From Diplonema papillatum (Eukaryota; Euglenozoa; Diplonemea; Diplonemida; Diplonemidae): a DNA stretch of 64,000 nt. Positions 63,760-64,000 of this stretch are shown in pieces (within the stretch, counting starts at the first letter, position 1; every line of letters starts with the position of its first letter). Under the pieces are notes generated by a model. The model saw only the letters and a list, made by a program, of their open reading frames with translations, was not told the DNA's origin and searched no databases. Both the position numbers and the translations under genes were made by a program. Where the stretch lies: contig JAPJBO010000184.1 in NCBI GenBank assembly GCA_030068145.1, forward strand, positions 62,001 to 126,000, read 5' to 3'.

Positions 63760-63911
63760 ACAAATTTTTTTTGGAAAAAAAAAAATTGCTCAACTTCCTC
63801 AAAAATTACTGCAGAGTTTGTTCCAAACTTTTAAAATTCAAAAAACCCAATTTTTTCTGGATTTTTTTTTTTTGCCATTTTCAAAAAGACACAAGGTTTT
63901 GACCCTGCATG
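63760..63911. mobile_element. MITE (CATGCAGGGTC family), left end missing
   Basis: Abuts the preceding copy with only GTAA between. It lacks the first ~60 bp and ends GACCCTGCATG followed by GTAA. The orientation alternates with the neighbour, so the pair forms a large inverted repeat. Confidence 0.88.
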
Positions 63912-64000
63912 GTAAACTTCGGGAGTGTGAACTGGCTCGGTGTTTCTTCGTAATCCGCTGGAGGGCGTTGAGACCATCGTGCAGCTTCCTGACTTTGGAA

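Overview
This is a nuclear window from a microbial eukaryote. Evidence for that: spliceosomal-type GT-AG introns, an Sm-ring protein, a mitochondrial-type helical-repeat protein, signal-peptide lipocalins, and a very heavy load of eukaryotic transposons (hAT-like, Merlin-like, piggyBac-like, LINE, MITEs, tRNA-derived SINE heads). The lineage cannot be fixed from the sequence alone. A repeat-rich free-living protist (for example a euglenozoan or alveolate) fits. Every host gene I recognise lies on the minus strand, so the window could be one long unidirectional cluster.

Layout. 1-10 kb: a PPR-like protein and a large RecQ-family helicase. Each is flanked on both sides by partial duplicates of its own ends. 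10-14.4 kb: mostly unique or repeat-derived spacer around the small SmE gene. 14.4-20.2 kb: a nested transposon block (LINE-type sequence inside a hAT-like element inside a MITE). 20.8-23.3 kb: two nearly identical lipocalin genes. 23.3-27.6 kb: spacer. 27.6-46.2 kb: three related genes for a beta-barrel-like protein. Two of them have four exons of identical lengths. Their introns are full of minisatellites and interspersed repeats, and a second, deeper nest of transposons (32.8-38.5 kb) separates two of the genes. 47.4-56.7 kb: a redoxin-like protein, an AT-hook DNA-binding protein and a METTL25-type methyltransferase. 57-64 kb: tandem arrays, a tRNA-like SINE head, piggyBac-like ends, a Merlin transposase broken by a MITE, a tyrosine-recombinase fragment and a run of MITE copies.

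The host genes do not form an evident pathway. They cover DNA repair, RNA splicing, organelle RNA or translation, membrane pores and secretion. The strongest structural signals are: transposon nests whose order of insertion can be read from target-site duplications; duplicated gene termini around two unrelated genes; and a ~55-bp motif that recurs in spacers and introns, twice just upstream of a start codon.
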